A stretch of DNA of 64,000 nt from Prevotella sp. (GTDB taxonomy: Bacteria > Bacteroidota > Bacteroidia > Bacteroidales > Bacteroidaceae): NCBI GenBank assembly GCA_017554145.1, contig JAFZIZ010000014.1, positions 1-64,000 of the forward strand, given 5' to 3'. The translations under genes were made by a program, and so were the position numbers. This document shows positions 34,671 to 41,848 of this stretch, one piece after another. The notes under the pieces were generated by a model. That model was not told the origin of the DNA, made no database searches, and saw nothing but the letters and a program-made list of their open reading frames with translations. Positions within the stretch are counted from its first letter, which is position 1; each line of letters starts with the position of its first letter.

Positions 34671-34730
34671 GTAAATTATATACTTAGCCATCAAAAGTAA
34701 TATACTTACGCATTGTAAACTATATACTTT
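34671..34730 (+). repeat. Three direct repeats of gtaa(a)-TATACTT type
   Basis: gtaaattatatactta (34671), gtaatatactta (34697) and gtaaactatatacttt (34715) are spaced 26 and 18 bp apart, 100-150 bp upstream of the TIGR04076-like gene. They could be regulator binding sites or an attachment-type region at the edge of the AT-rich island. Confidence 0.5.
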
Positions 34731-34799
34731 GTGCGTGGTGATGTGCATCCCCCAAATCTAAAAGTTGGTACAAAATATCGGTTTTTCTTTATTTATCAT

Positions 34800-34823
34800 T
34801 ATCTTTGCACTTGCAAGTGCAAA
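34800..34823 (+). promoter_or_regulatory. -7 box overlapped by a perfect 20-bp palindrome (operator)
   Basis: TATCTTTG at 34800-34807 is the -7 element. TTTGCACTTG/CAAGTGCAAA at 34804-34823 is a perfect palindrome covering the end of the -7 box and the transcription start, ending 3 bp before the ATG at 34827. No TTTG is seen at -33. This is a classic layout for a repressor site. Confidence 0.7.
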
Positions 34824-34826
34824 GGT

Positions 34827-35129
34827 ATGAACAAAGTTAGGATTACAGCGATACGCCAGACAGTCTATTCTGATTTGATGGCTAAATACGAGAACCCCAT
34901 CGAGCATACATGTGATGTCAGGGAGGGGCAACAATGGATCTCTGAGAATGGTGAATGTCCAAAAGGGATGTGTCCTTCTGCATGGTACTCCATGCGGGAG
35001 TTTGTGGAATCGTTGGCCAAAGGTGAGGGTAACTTCTACGACGGATGGATGAAAAATCCTATGAGTGCAATGATTAGTTGCAATGATGGCTTCCGTCCGT
35101 TCAGTTTCTTTATAGAAGTGATTGAGTAA
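34827..35129 (+). CDS. TIGR04076-family-like small cysteine-containing protein
   Basis: 100 residues from ATG 34827; the longer frame from 34731 would begin upstream of the promoter and is rejected. It has CDVREGQQW near residue 30, then GECPKGMCPSAWYSM with two Cys, and CNDGFRPFSFFIEV at the end, matching the TIGR04076 pattern (about 90 residues, several Cys). Function of the family is unknown; metal or redox sensing is a reasonable guess. It has its own promoter with a palindromic operator. Confidence 0.72.
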   Translation: MNKVRITAIRQTVYSDLMAKYENPIEHTCDVREGQQWISENGECPKGMCPSAWYSMREFVESLAKGEGNFYDGWMKNPMSAMISCNDGFRPFSFFIEVIE

Positions 35130-35144
35130 TTTTTTTGTAATTTG

Positions 35145-35176
35145 TTTTGTTTTACTCCCGATTTTTATTATCTTTG
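35145..35176 (+). promoter_or_regulatory. Promoter of the C4-dicarboxylate carrier
   Basis: TTTG at 35145-35148, 20 bp, TATCTTTG at 35169-35176. The leader is about 30 nt. Confidence 0.8.
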
Positions 35177-35211
35177 CCAACATAATTGAAAACTAATAAC
35201 TATAAGACAAT

Positions 35212-36657
35212 ATGGATTTATTAATGATTCTGCAGCTCCTCATCGTATTAGGAGCATTGTGGGTAGGCTCTCGTTATGGCAGTCTTGCCCTTGGTGCTAT
35301 TTCCGGTATAGGATTGGCTCTTTTGGTTTTCGGTTTCGGATTGAAACCTGGTAATCCACCTACTGATGTGATTTATATCATCATTGCTGCCGTAACCTGT
35401 GCCGGTATTATGCAGGCTTCAGGAGGTATGGACTGGTTGATACAGATTGCAGAACGACTGTTGCGTAAGCATCCTGATCGTATCACGTTCCTGGCTCCGC
35501 TATGTACTTTCTTCCTGACGGTATTGGTTGGTACGGGTCACGTGGTATATACCTTGATGCCAATTATTTGCGACATTGCATTGAAGAAAGGCATTCGTCC
35601 GGAGCGTCCTTGTGGTGTGGCATCCATTGCTTCACAGGTAGGTATCACTTGCTCGCCTATTGCTGCTGCTGTTGTTGCCTTTGTGACCATTTCTAATGCA
35701 AACCACTTCGACATCACCATTCCTCGTGTGCTGATGATTAGTATCCCTGCTTGTCTGTGTGGATTGATGGCTGCCGCCGCCGCCAGTTACCATCGTGGTC
35801 TCGATCTCGACAAAGATCCGCAGTTCCAGGCAAAGATAAAGGACCCCGAGCAGTATAAGTATATCTATGGCTCATCGGCTACCACGCTCGACAAGGAGAT
35901 TCCGCAGTCAGCAAAGAATGCTGTATTCATCTTCCTCGGTGCCCTTCTGGTCATCGTTATATTTGCTGCTTTCCCGGATATCCTGCCAGAATATAAGCAG
36001 GTACAGGCCATAAAGGGAGCAGAAGACCTGACGTTAGCAAGTGGAGAAGTAATCACAGCCAAAGAACTGGCAAAGGCTGGCGTTGTGGTGAGTGGCTTCA
36101 CGGAGCATGGTATGGTCGATCTGAAGATGAATATTGTCATCCAGATTGTGATGATTATGGCCGCTGCCCTGATGATTATCTTCTGTAAAGCATCACCGAA
36201 GAAAGCGGTGGCAGGTCCTGTGTGGCAGTCTGGTATGGTGGCCGTTGTTGCCATCTATGGTATCGCATGGCTGGCTGACACCTATTTCTCCAACTATATG
36301 AGTACGATGCAGACCTTGTTAACGGATATCGTCAAGGAATATCCTTGGTCGATAGCCATTGTTTTCTTCCTGGTATCTGTACTCATCAACTCACAGGGTG
36401 CCGTTGTCGTTGCCATGTTACCCCTCGCCTACTCGTTGGGTATTGCAGGACCAGTGCTGTTGGGTGTGCTGCCCTCAGTATACGGTTACTTCTTCATCCC
36501 GAACTATCCCTCGGATATTGCAACGGTGAACTTCGACCGATCTGGTACCACCGTTATTGGTAAATACCTGCTGAACCACTCCTTTATGATGCCTGGTCTG
36601 ATATGTGTATTTACCTCGACCATCGTCGCCTATCTGTTATCGATGGTCTTCTACTAA
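35212..36657 (+). CDS. dcuB: Anaerobic C4-dicarboxylate transporter (DcuA/DcuB family)
   Basis: A 481-residue inner-membrane carrier with about 11-12 spans. Typical segments are GSRYGSLALGAISGIGLALLVF, VLVGTGHVVYTLMPIICDIAL, KKGIRPERPCGVASIASQVGI and the C-terminal PNYPSDIATVNFDRSGTT. It exchanges fumarate, malate or aspartate for succinate in anaerobes that respire fumarate, which fits a succinate-producing Bacteroidales. A central cytosolic insertion (about residues 205-260) is somewhat longer than usual. DcuA versus DcuB cannot be decided from the sequence alone. Confidence 0.92.
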   Translation: MDLLMILQLLIVLGALWVGSRYGSLALGAISGIGLALLVFGFGLKPGNPPTDVIYIIIAAVTCAGIMQASGGMDWLIQIAERLLRKHPDRITFLAPLCTFFLTVLVGTGHVVYTLMPIICDIALKKGIRPERPCGVASIASQVGITCSPIAAAVVAFVTISNANHFDITIPRVLMISIPACLCGLMAAAAASYHRGLDLDKDPQFQAKIKDPEQYKYIYGSSATTLDKEIPQSAKNAVFIFLGALLVIVIFAAFPDILPEYKQVQAIKGAEDLTLASGEVITAKELAKAGVVVSGFTEHGMVDLKMNIVIQIVMIMAAALMIIFCKASPKKAVAGPVWQSGMVAVVAIYGIAWLADTYFSNYMSTMQTLLTDIVKEYPWSIAIVFFLVSVLINSQGAVVVAMLPLAYSLGIAGPVLLGVLPSVYGYFFIPNYPSDIATVNFDRSGTTVIGKYLLNHSFMMPGLICVFTSTIVAYLLSMVFY

Positions 36658-36666
36658 AAAGTAAAA

Positions 36667-36695
36667 AAGGATGTAGCTCGGCTACATCCTTTTCT
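36667..36695 (+). terminator. Bidirectional-type terminator shared by dcuB and the HU-LysM gene
   Basis: AAGGATGTAGC/GCTACATCCTT is an 11-bp stem with a 3-nt loop, followed by TTCTTTTT. The stop codon of the convergent HU-LysM gene (36682-36684) lies inside the stem. Confidence 0.88.
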
Positions 36696-37875
36696 TTTTC
36701 CATTTCAGTTTTGGAACCTTGACGACTTGTCCTTCTTTCAATTCCGTATCAGGTTTCATGTTGTTGTAGACTTCCATATAGCAGGACATCCCCTCGCCTA
36801 ACTCCCGACGGGCTATACGTGATAAGGTCTCTCCTTTACGGGCTTTCACCTCATGGTCGGTACCGACAATATGATAGGCACCTGTGCGCACACGGGCATC
36901 CATAGCCTCGTATTTCTTCCAGACAGGCTCTTCTGAAGATTCTTTCTTCACCTCTTCTTTCTTAGGTTCTTCCGTTTTTGATTCTTCTTTCTTCGACTCA
37001 GGTGCAGGTTGGTCGGTTTCAGAAAGCGTTTCTATAGCAGTCGCTGTTGTGTCGGCCGATAGATCTTCGATGCTGTCTGTCACAATCACGTCAGGAGTAG
37101 TGGCGGGCTTTTCTTTTGCAGGGAAGAAAGAGTCTTCATGTTGTCCATACCAGTATCCTCCGTATGCCGATGCAGCCATCAGGGCAAGTGTCAATAGTAC
37201 ATACCCCAGAGTTTTCTTCCAGGAACTTGACTCTTCGTCTTCGATATAAACAGGTTCTTCTTTCTCCTCTTCCTCTTCTTCAACTTGAGAAGTAGCCTCT
37301 TCTTCTTGCTTCTCTAAAGGAGCTTCGTCAACGACTTCCATCAAAGGTTGCATCACGACGCTTTCCTCCACTTTCTCCTCTATGACCTCTTCAGGTTTTT
37401 CCTCTATAATCTCTTGAGGTTTCTCCTCGATTGTCTCTTCGACTTTCTCCTCAACAACAGGTGTTTCAACCACTGTTACGGGTTGTTCGTCTATGGCATC
37501 TACTTCTGCCAGTTCCTCTTCCGTGAGGTCATCAGATAAATCTTCAAACTCTACACCCTCATTCAGAATAACAGTTTCAAACTGGGAGAACGGTTTGTTT
37601 ACCAGTTCTTTCATCGTAGCATCTGGCGTGAAAGTGATTTTAGCATGACTATCAATCATCACACGCTCACCAGTACGCACACTGACACTCTCACGAGCCT
37701 CGACACGAATCATCTTAAAGGTACCAAGTCCCTTGATCTTCACCAGTTCCTCGTCATTGAGTCGTTGCTGGATAATCTCAAACATCGTTGCTGCAAACTG
37801 GTTGGCTTCCTTTGCCGTCAGTTTGTTTTTCTCCACGAGGATCTTGGCTATCTCCTGTATTGTCATCTTTCCCAT
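36682..37875 (-). CDS. HU/IHF-type DNA-binding protein fused via one membrane span to a LysM domain
   Basis: 397 residues from ATG 37875 (an in-frame TTG lies at 37881). Residues 1-95 are an HU-type fold: TIQEIAKILVEKNKLTAKEA, VKIKGLGTFKMIRVEAR, TGERVMIDSHAKITFTPD. Residues about 100-218 are an acidic linker with EEKPxE-type repeats. One membrane span lies near 222-244 (TLGYVLLTLALMAASAYGG), preceded by WKK, so the HU part is inside. A Glu/Lys/Thr-rich periplasmic stretch leads to a LysM module at about 336-388 (EVKARKGETLSRIARRELGE). It would link DNA to peptidoglycan. It follows another HU gene, RimO and FtsY. Confidence 0.9.
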   Translation of the reverse strand: MGKMTIQEIAKILVEKNKLTAKEANQFAATMFEIIQQRLNDEELVKIKGLGTFKMIRVEARESVSVRTGERVMIDSHAKITFTPDATMKELVNKPFSQFETVILNEGVEFEDLSDDLTEEELAEVDAIDEQPVTVVETPVVEEKVEETIEEKPQEIIEEKPEEVIEEKVEESVVMQPLMEVVDEAPLEKQEEEATSQVEEEEEEKEEPVYIEDEESSSWKKTLGYVLLTLALMAASAYGGYWYGQHEDSFFPAKEKPATTPDVIVTDSIEDLSADTTATAIETLSETDQPAPESKKEESKTEEPKKEEVKKESSEEPVWKKYEAMDARVRTGAYHIVGTDHEVKARKGETLSRIARRELGEGMSCYMEVYNNMKPDTELKEGQVVKVPKLKWKKKRM

Positions 37876-37877
37876 CG

Positions 37878-38159
37878 TCAACGTCCTCCTTTCAGTTTAT
37901 CTTTCCAAGTCTGGTTGGGCTTGAAGTTTAACACCAGTTTGGGTGGAACGAGCATACGCTGTCCTGTAGACGGATTGACGATGATACGTTCCATCTTCTT
38001 CTTCGTTTCAAAGACGCCAAAGTTTGGCACGATGATACTGTTGTCGGTGATAAAAGCATCACTCATTGCCGTGATGATGTTGTTCACCAGTTTCTGGGTG
38101 TCCTTCTGGTCATACCCAGTACGTTCTGACAGTACACTGATAAAATCCTTGTTATTCAT
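37878..38159 (-). CDS. HU/IHF-family DNA-binding protein
   Basis: 93 residues from ATG 38159, which overlaps the rimO stop by 8 bp; the frame open from 38195 is rejected because it runs far into rimO. Marks are SVLSERTGYDQKDTQKLVNNI, VPNFGVFETKKKMERIIVNPSTGQRM and LVLNFKPNQTWKDKLKGG. The NPSTGQ hairpin is the DNA-intercalating arm of HU/IHF. It likely bends or compacts DNA, perhaps as a heterodimer with the next gene product, whose own HU domain is N-terminal. Confidence 0.92.
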   Translation of the reverse strand: MNNKDFISVLSERTGYDQKDTQKLVNNIITAMSDAFITDNSIIVPNFGVFETKKKMERIIVNPSTGQRMLVPPKLVLNFKPNQTWKDKLKGGR

Positions 38160-39462
38160 ATCTTGTAGTTGCGTATAAGTCAAATTCTTCGGCATCTGTT
38201 ATCTTCACATCATAGAATGCTCCGATTGTCAATGGCTCATCAATGGGAATCAGTACCTCGGGGTCGACTTCAGGGGAACAGAATTCCGTGCGTCCCACAT
38301 ACCAGTCACCTTCTGTACGGTCGATAATGACTTTCATCACCTGTCCCACTTTCTCGCCTTCTATCTCTGCACTGATATGCTGTTGGATGCGCATCAGGCG
38401 GTCAAGGCGAGCCTGTTTGACATCAGTAGGTACATCGTCTTGATAATGGGTTGCTGAATAGGTACCGTCTTCTTCTGAATAGGCAAAGGCTCCCATTCGC
38501 TCAAAGCGAGCCCAACGAGTGAAATCAAGCAGTTCCTGATAGTCTTCATCAGTCTCTCCAGGGAAGCCCACCATCAATGTGGTACGCAGATGGATGCCAG
38601 GAACCTCCTCACGGATCTTATTGATGAGTTCGTAGGTCTGTTCTTTGGTCACATGACGCTGCATACGCTCCAGCATGTGGTCGCTGATATGTTGCAGGGC
38701 AATATCCAGATAGTTGCAGATATTCTTGTTTTCTCGCATCACCCGTAACAAATCCCATGGGAAATGGGCAGGATAGGCATAATGCAAACGAATCCATTCT
38801 ACTCCCTCTATGGCAGCCATGCGTTCTATCAGTTCTGCGATATGTTGTTTGCCGTCGATATCGATACCATAGTAAGTCAACTCCTGGGCGATGACTTGAA
38901 ACTCTTTTGTTCCTTGGCTGACCAGATAGCGTACCTCATCAAGAATCTCTTCCATCGGACGACTCTGATGCCTGCCCGTAATCAGGGGAATAGCACAATA
39001 GGCACAATGTCGGTCACAGCCCTCACTGATCTTGATATATGCATAATGGCGAGGAGTGGTAAGATGTCTATGGTAATCTCTCACCTCTTGCTTCTCACCT
39101 CTCACCTCTAAATCACTCAACAATTCCTTATAATTAAACTTCCCATACCAGCCATCTACCTCAGGAATCTCCTGTTCAAGGTCTGCCAAGTAACGTTCAG
39201 ACAAGCAGCCCATTACATAAAGTTTCTGAAGTCTTCCTTCTGTCTTTGCCTGCGCAAATTCTAGGATAGTATCAATACTCTCCTGCTTGGCATCCTCGAT
39301 GAAACCACAGGTATTGATGACAGCAATCTCTCCATGAGGATCCTCACTGTCATGCGTCACCTGATAACCATGAGATTCGAAGAGTCCCATCAGTTTCTCA
39401 CTGTCAACGAGATTCTTCGAACACCCTAAGGTGATGAAATCTATGGTCGGTTTCTTAGTCAT
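38152..39462 (-). CDS. rimO: Ribosomal protein S12 methylthiotransferase RimO
   Basis: 436 residues from ATG 39462 (MTKKPTIDFITLGCSKN). It adds a methylthio group to Asp of ribosomal protein S12. The N-terminal UPF0004 domain has LGCSKNLVDSE and NTCGFIEDAKQES, the radical SAM domain CDRHCAYC (Cx3Cx2C), and a C-terminal TRAM domain is present. The loop between ELLSDL and HLTTPRHYAYIK contains a heptamer-encoded EVRGEKQEVR stretch. The start overlaps the ftsY end by 8 bp. Confidence 0.96.
   Translation of the reverse strand: MTKKPTIDFITLGCSKNLVDSEKLMGLFESHGYQVTHDSEDPHGEIAVINTCGFIEDAKQESIDTILEFAQAKTEGRLQKLYVMGCLSERYLADLEQEIPEVDGWYGKFNYKELLSDLEVRGEKQEVRDYHRHLTTPRHYAYIKISEGCDRHCAYCAIPLITGRHQSRPMEEILDEVRYLVSQGTKEFQVIAQELTYYGIDIDGKQHIAELIERMAAIEGVEWIRLHYAYPAHFPWDLLRVMRENKNICNYLDIALQHISDHMLERMQRHVTKEQTYELINKIREEVPGIHLRTTLMVGFPGETDEDYQELLDFTRWARFERMGAFAYSEEDGTYSATHYQDDVPTDVKQARLDRLMRIQQHISAEIEGEKVGQVMKVIIDRTEGDWYVGRTEFCSPEVDPEVLIPIDEPLTIGAFYDVKITDAEEFDLYATTRYE
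39079..39113 (-). repeat. In-frame heptamer array inside rimO
   Basis: Five 7-bp units on the plus strand: tctcacc, tcttgct, tctcacc, tctcacc, tctaaat. On the coding strand this is ggtgaga-type and encodes LEVRGEKQEVR between the N-terminal and radical SAM domains. Confidence 0.82.
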
Positions 39463-40411
39463 TCTTAAAGAGTGAATCCACAAACTGGCGCTTGTTAAAC
39501 AATTGGAGGTCTTCCATACCTTCACCCAGTCCGATATACTTCACGGGCACTTTCAATTGGTCGCTGATGCCAATTACGACACCACCTTTAGCCGTTCCAT
39601 CGAGTTTAGTAATAGCAAGAGAGGTGATCTGAGTAACGGCAGCAAACTGTTTTGCCTGCTCAAAAGCATTCTGTCCGGTAGAACCGTCAAGCACAAGCAT
39701 CACTTCATCAGGAGCCTCTGGCAGAATCTTCTTCATGACATCCTTGATCTTTTTCAACTCGTTCATGAGTCCCACCTTGTTATGCAGACGACCAGCAGTA
39801 TCGATGAGTACTACGTCAGCATCATTTGCTTTGGCAGAACTCAACGTATCGAAGGCAACAGAGGCAGGATCGCTGCCCATCTGCTGTTTAACAACGGGTA
39901 CCCCTACTCTTTCTCCCCAGATGCACAACTGCTCTACAGCAGCCGCACGGAAGGTATCTGCCGCACCAAGGTATACTTTCTTGCCAGCCTGTTTAAACTG
40001 CCAGGCGAGCTTACCGATGGTGGTTGTCTTCCCCACACCATTCACACCTACAACGAGAATGACGTATGGCTTATGGTCTGTGGGCAAGTCCCAGTTGTCA
40101 TTGTCTTCTGTATTGTTCTCTGCCAACAAGGCAGCAATCTCGTCACGAAGGATATCATTCAGTTCGCTGGTGCCGACATATTTGTCTCGTGCCACACGCT
40201 CCTCAATACGATGTATGATTTTCAAGGTGGTATCTACACCTACGTCACTGGTGATCAGCACCTCTTCCAAATCGTCCAACACATCGTCATCTACCTTCGA
40301 TTTACCTGCTACAACACGAGCCAGTTTATCGAATACACTCGACTTGGTTTTCTCCAAACCCTTGTCAAGCGTCTCTTTCTTATCCTTGTTGAAAAATCCA
40401 AATATTCCCAT
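39455..40411 (-). CDS. ftsY: Signal recognition particle receptor FtsY
   Basis: A 318-residue SRP GTPase of the short form without an extended acidic A domain. The N helical domain precedes GVNGVGKTTTIGKLA (G1), DTFRAAAVEQL, DTAGRLHNK (G3), TKLDGTAKGG (G4) and GLGEGMEDL (G5). It docks ribosome-SRP complexes to the inner membrane. The start ATG abuts a 16-bp palindrome ATTATTGATCAATAAT (40410-40425), and a -7 box TACCTTTG lies at 40448-40441 on the minus strand. Confidence 0.97.
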   Translation of the reverse strand: MGIFGFFNKDKKETLDKGLEKTKSSVFDKLARVVAGKSKVDDDVLDDLEEVLITSDVGVDTTLKIIHRIEERVARDKYVGTSELNDILRDEIAALLAENNTEDNDNWDLPTDHKPYVILVVGVNGVGKTTTIGKLAWQFKQAGKKVYLGAADTFRAAAVEQLCIWGERVGVPVVKQQMGSDPASVAFDTLSSAKANDADVVLIDTAGRLHNKVGLMNELKKIKDVMKKILPEAPDEVMLVLDGSTGQNAFEQAKQFAAVTQITSLAITKLDGTAKGGVVIGISDQLKVPVKYIGLGEGMEDLQLFNKRQFVDSLFKND

Positions 40412-40483
40412 TATTGATCAATAATTTCCGATTTCATCAGCAAAGGTACTGTAAAAAATCGAGTTAACGAAGAGAATATGAAT

Positions 40484-40522
40484 AAAAAAAGCCGAAACCC
40501 TTAAAAGATTTCGGCTTTTTCT
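40484..40522 (-). terminator. Terminator after DUF4295 gene
   Basis: AGCCGAAA (40490-40497) and TTTCGGCT (40509-40516) form an 8-bp stem. A T tract follows on the minus strand (complement of 40484-40490), and on the plus strand too. Confidence 0.82.
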
Positions 40523-40539
40523 ATATAGAATAAATAATA

Positions 40540-40698
40540 TTAGTTCTTGAAGAAGTCCTTAACAGCCTCGTTAGGAACCATCTGCTCGTCGAAGATGTAA
40601 GCACCTGTCTTAGGGCTCTTAACCATCTTGATCACCTTTGTGTATGCGCGACCATCCTTTGAACCTTCATGGAGGGTAGCAACGGTTTTCTTTGCCAT
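40540..40698 (-). CDS. DUF4295 family small basic protein
   Basis: 52 residues: it starts MAKKTVATLHEGSKDGRAYT, continues with KVIKMVKSPKTGAYIFDE, and ends AVKDFFKN. It is too short for many gene finders. DUF4295 proteins of about 50 residues lie next to rpmG and rpmB in Bacteroidetes and are thought to be ribosome-associated; their role is not known. It is 12 bp downstream of rpmG. Confidence 0.88.
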   Translation of the reverse strand: MAKKTVATLHEGSKDGRAYTKVIKMVKSPKTGAYIFDEQMVPNEAVKDFFKN

Positions 40699-40710
40699 GC
40701 TTTAAATAGA

Positions 40711-40902
40711 TTATTTAATCTCCTTGTGCACAGTCATGCGCTTCAGGATGGGGTTATACTTCTTCAGTTCCATTCTCTCAGGAGTGTTCTTACGATTCTT
40801 GGTCGTAATATAACGGCTTGTTCCGGGAAGTCCACTCTCTTTCATCTCAGTGCACTCCAAGATTACCTGAACACGATTGCCCTTAGCTTTCTTGCCTGCC
40901 AT
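40711..40902 (-). CDS. rpmG: 50S ribosomal protein L33
   Basis: 63 residues: [19 protein letters not shown], then [24 protein letters not shown]. This is the Cys-poor L33 form with only one Cys, so no zinc ribbon. It lies between rpmB (5 bp upstream) and the DUF4295 gene. Confidence 0.96.
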   Translation of the reverse strand: MAGKKAKGNRVQVILECTEMKESGLPGTSRYITTKNRKNTPERMELKKYNPILKRMTVHKEIK

Positions 40903-40907
40903 AATTA

Positions 40908-41171
40908 TTAGTCTCCTATTACTTTAATGTCTTTCCAATCTACATATCCTTTAGCAACAGCCTGCTTCAGGGCAGCGTCAAGACCTACTTTGTTAATCAT
41001 ACGCAGACCAGCGGCGCTGATCTTCAACTGAATCCAGCAATCCTCCTCTACATAGTAGAACTTCTTGCTGAACAGGTTTACATCAAAGACGCGCTTTGTG
41101 CGGTGCTTTGAGTGCGACACGTTATTACCACGCTGTGCCGTCTTTCCCGTAATCTGACAAATTTTAGACAT
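40908..41171 (-). CDS. rpmB: 50S ribosomal protein L28
   Basis: 87 residues: [27 protein letters not shown], then [23 protein letters not shown]. Full length for L28. First gene of the rpmB-rpmG-DUF4295 operon. Confidence 0.97.
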   Translation of the reverse strand: MSKICQITGKTAQRGNNVSHSKHRTKRVFDVNLFSKKFYYVEEDCWIQLKISAAGLRMINKVGLDAALKQAVAKGYVDWKDIKVIGD

Positions 41172-41222
41172 TTCTATCTACTTTTACTTGTTCCTAAAAT
41201 ATAACTTACTCCAAACAGGGTG

Positions 41223-41230
41223 CAAAGGTA
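41223..41230 (-). promoter_or_regulatory. -7 box of the rpmB operon
   Basis: TACCTTTG on the minus strand, about 50 bp before the rpmB ATG. The -33 region is taken up by a heptamer array (41237-41271) and has no TTTG. Confidence 0.6.
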
Positions 41231-41236
41231 CGAAAA

Positions 41237-41271
41237 AGTTTAGAGTTAAGAGTTTAAAGTTCAGAGTTTTC
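41237..41271 (-). repeat. Heptamer array (agtttaa type)x5 upstream of rpmB
   Basis: Five 7-bp units on the plus strand: agtttag, agttaag, agtttaa, agttcag, agttttc. It lies in the gap between the cinA-like stop and the rpmB -7 box. Confidence 0.85.
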
Positions 41272-41289
41272 TCTAACTATTAATATTTT

Positions 41290-41799
41290 TTAACTATCTA
41301 CTTCCGTCTTTGTCTCTGCTTTCAGGAATTCAAGGAACAATTCCATTGCTCTGTTGGTTGCAATGGCAAGGTTGATATCACGTCCGTGATCCTCTTCTAC
41401 CTTGATTGTCACCTGATTCTCTGGAGTACCGCAAGCCAGCCAAATGGTACCGATGGGAATGTCTTTTGTTCCGCCCGTTGGACCTGCAAATCCAGTTGCA
41501 GCAATGGCATAATCCGTGTTCAAGGCCTTGCAGGCACCCTTTACCATCTGACATGCCACTTCTTCACAGACAGCTGTCTGTTCTACAAGAACCTGTGGGT
41601 CAACGCCAAGGAGTCTTTCCTTGATTTCATCGACATACGAAACGATGCCACCCTTAAAATATTTCGAGGCACCAGGTACAGCAATCAGGGCTTCAGCAAT
41701 ACGTCCACCCGTGCAACTTTCAGCCGTTCCAACGGTCTTTTCCATTTCCCACAGCAGTTGGCTAACCTCCCTGCTGATAACCTTGCTTTCAAAATCCAT
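41290..41799 (-). CDS. pncC: CinA C-terminal-type nicotinamide-nucleotide amidase
   Basis: A 169-residue stand-alone CinA C-terminal domain that deamidates nicotinamide mononucleotide in NAD recycling. Marks are TVGTAESCTGGRIAEAL, GASKYFKGGIVSY, and AIAATGFAGPTGGT followed by PIGTIWLA. The N-terminal MoCF domain of full CinA is absent. It is separated from tsaD upstream by an octamer array. Confidence 0.93.
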   Translation of the reverse strand: MDFESKVISREVSQLLWEMEKTVGTAESCTGGRIAEALIAVPGASKYFKGGIVSYVDEIKERLLGVDPQVLVEQTAVCEEVACQMVKGACKALNTDYAIAATGFAGPTGGTKDIPIGTIWLACGTPENQVTIKVEEDHGRDINLAIATNRAMELFLEFLKAETKTEVDS

Positions 41800-41813
41800 A
41801 TCTTCTTGTTTTT

Positions 41814-41845
41814 CGTTATACCGTTTTTACGTTATATCGTTATTA
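41814..41845 (-). repeat. Octamer array (cgttatta type)x4 at tsaD/pncC junction
   Basis: Four 8-bp units on the plus strand: cgttatac, cgttttta, cgttatat, cgttatta. It fills most of the gap between the tsaD stop and the pncC start. The same octamer family sits at the other end of tsaD. Confidence 0.85.
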
Positions 41846-41848
41846 CAA

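Noticed and set aside
34494-34748. 84-codon minus-strand frame in the gap before the TIGR04076-like gene
   Set aside because: It covers inverted and direct repeats, has no ribosome-binding or promoter support, and shows no protein-like pattern; low-complexity AT-rich DNA explains it.
26276-34800. Attachment-site repeat of the tRNA-Lys 3' end
   Set aside because: No second copy of the T-arm/acceptor sequence was found by eye at the far end of the AT-rich block, and there is no integrase.
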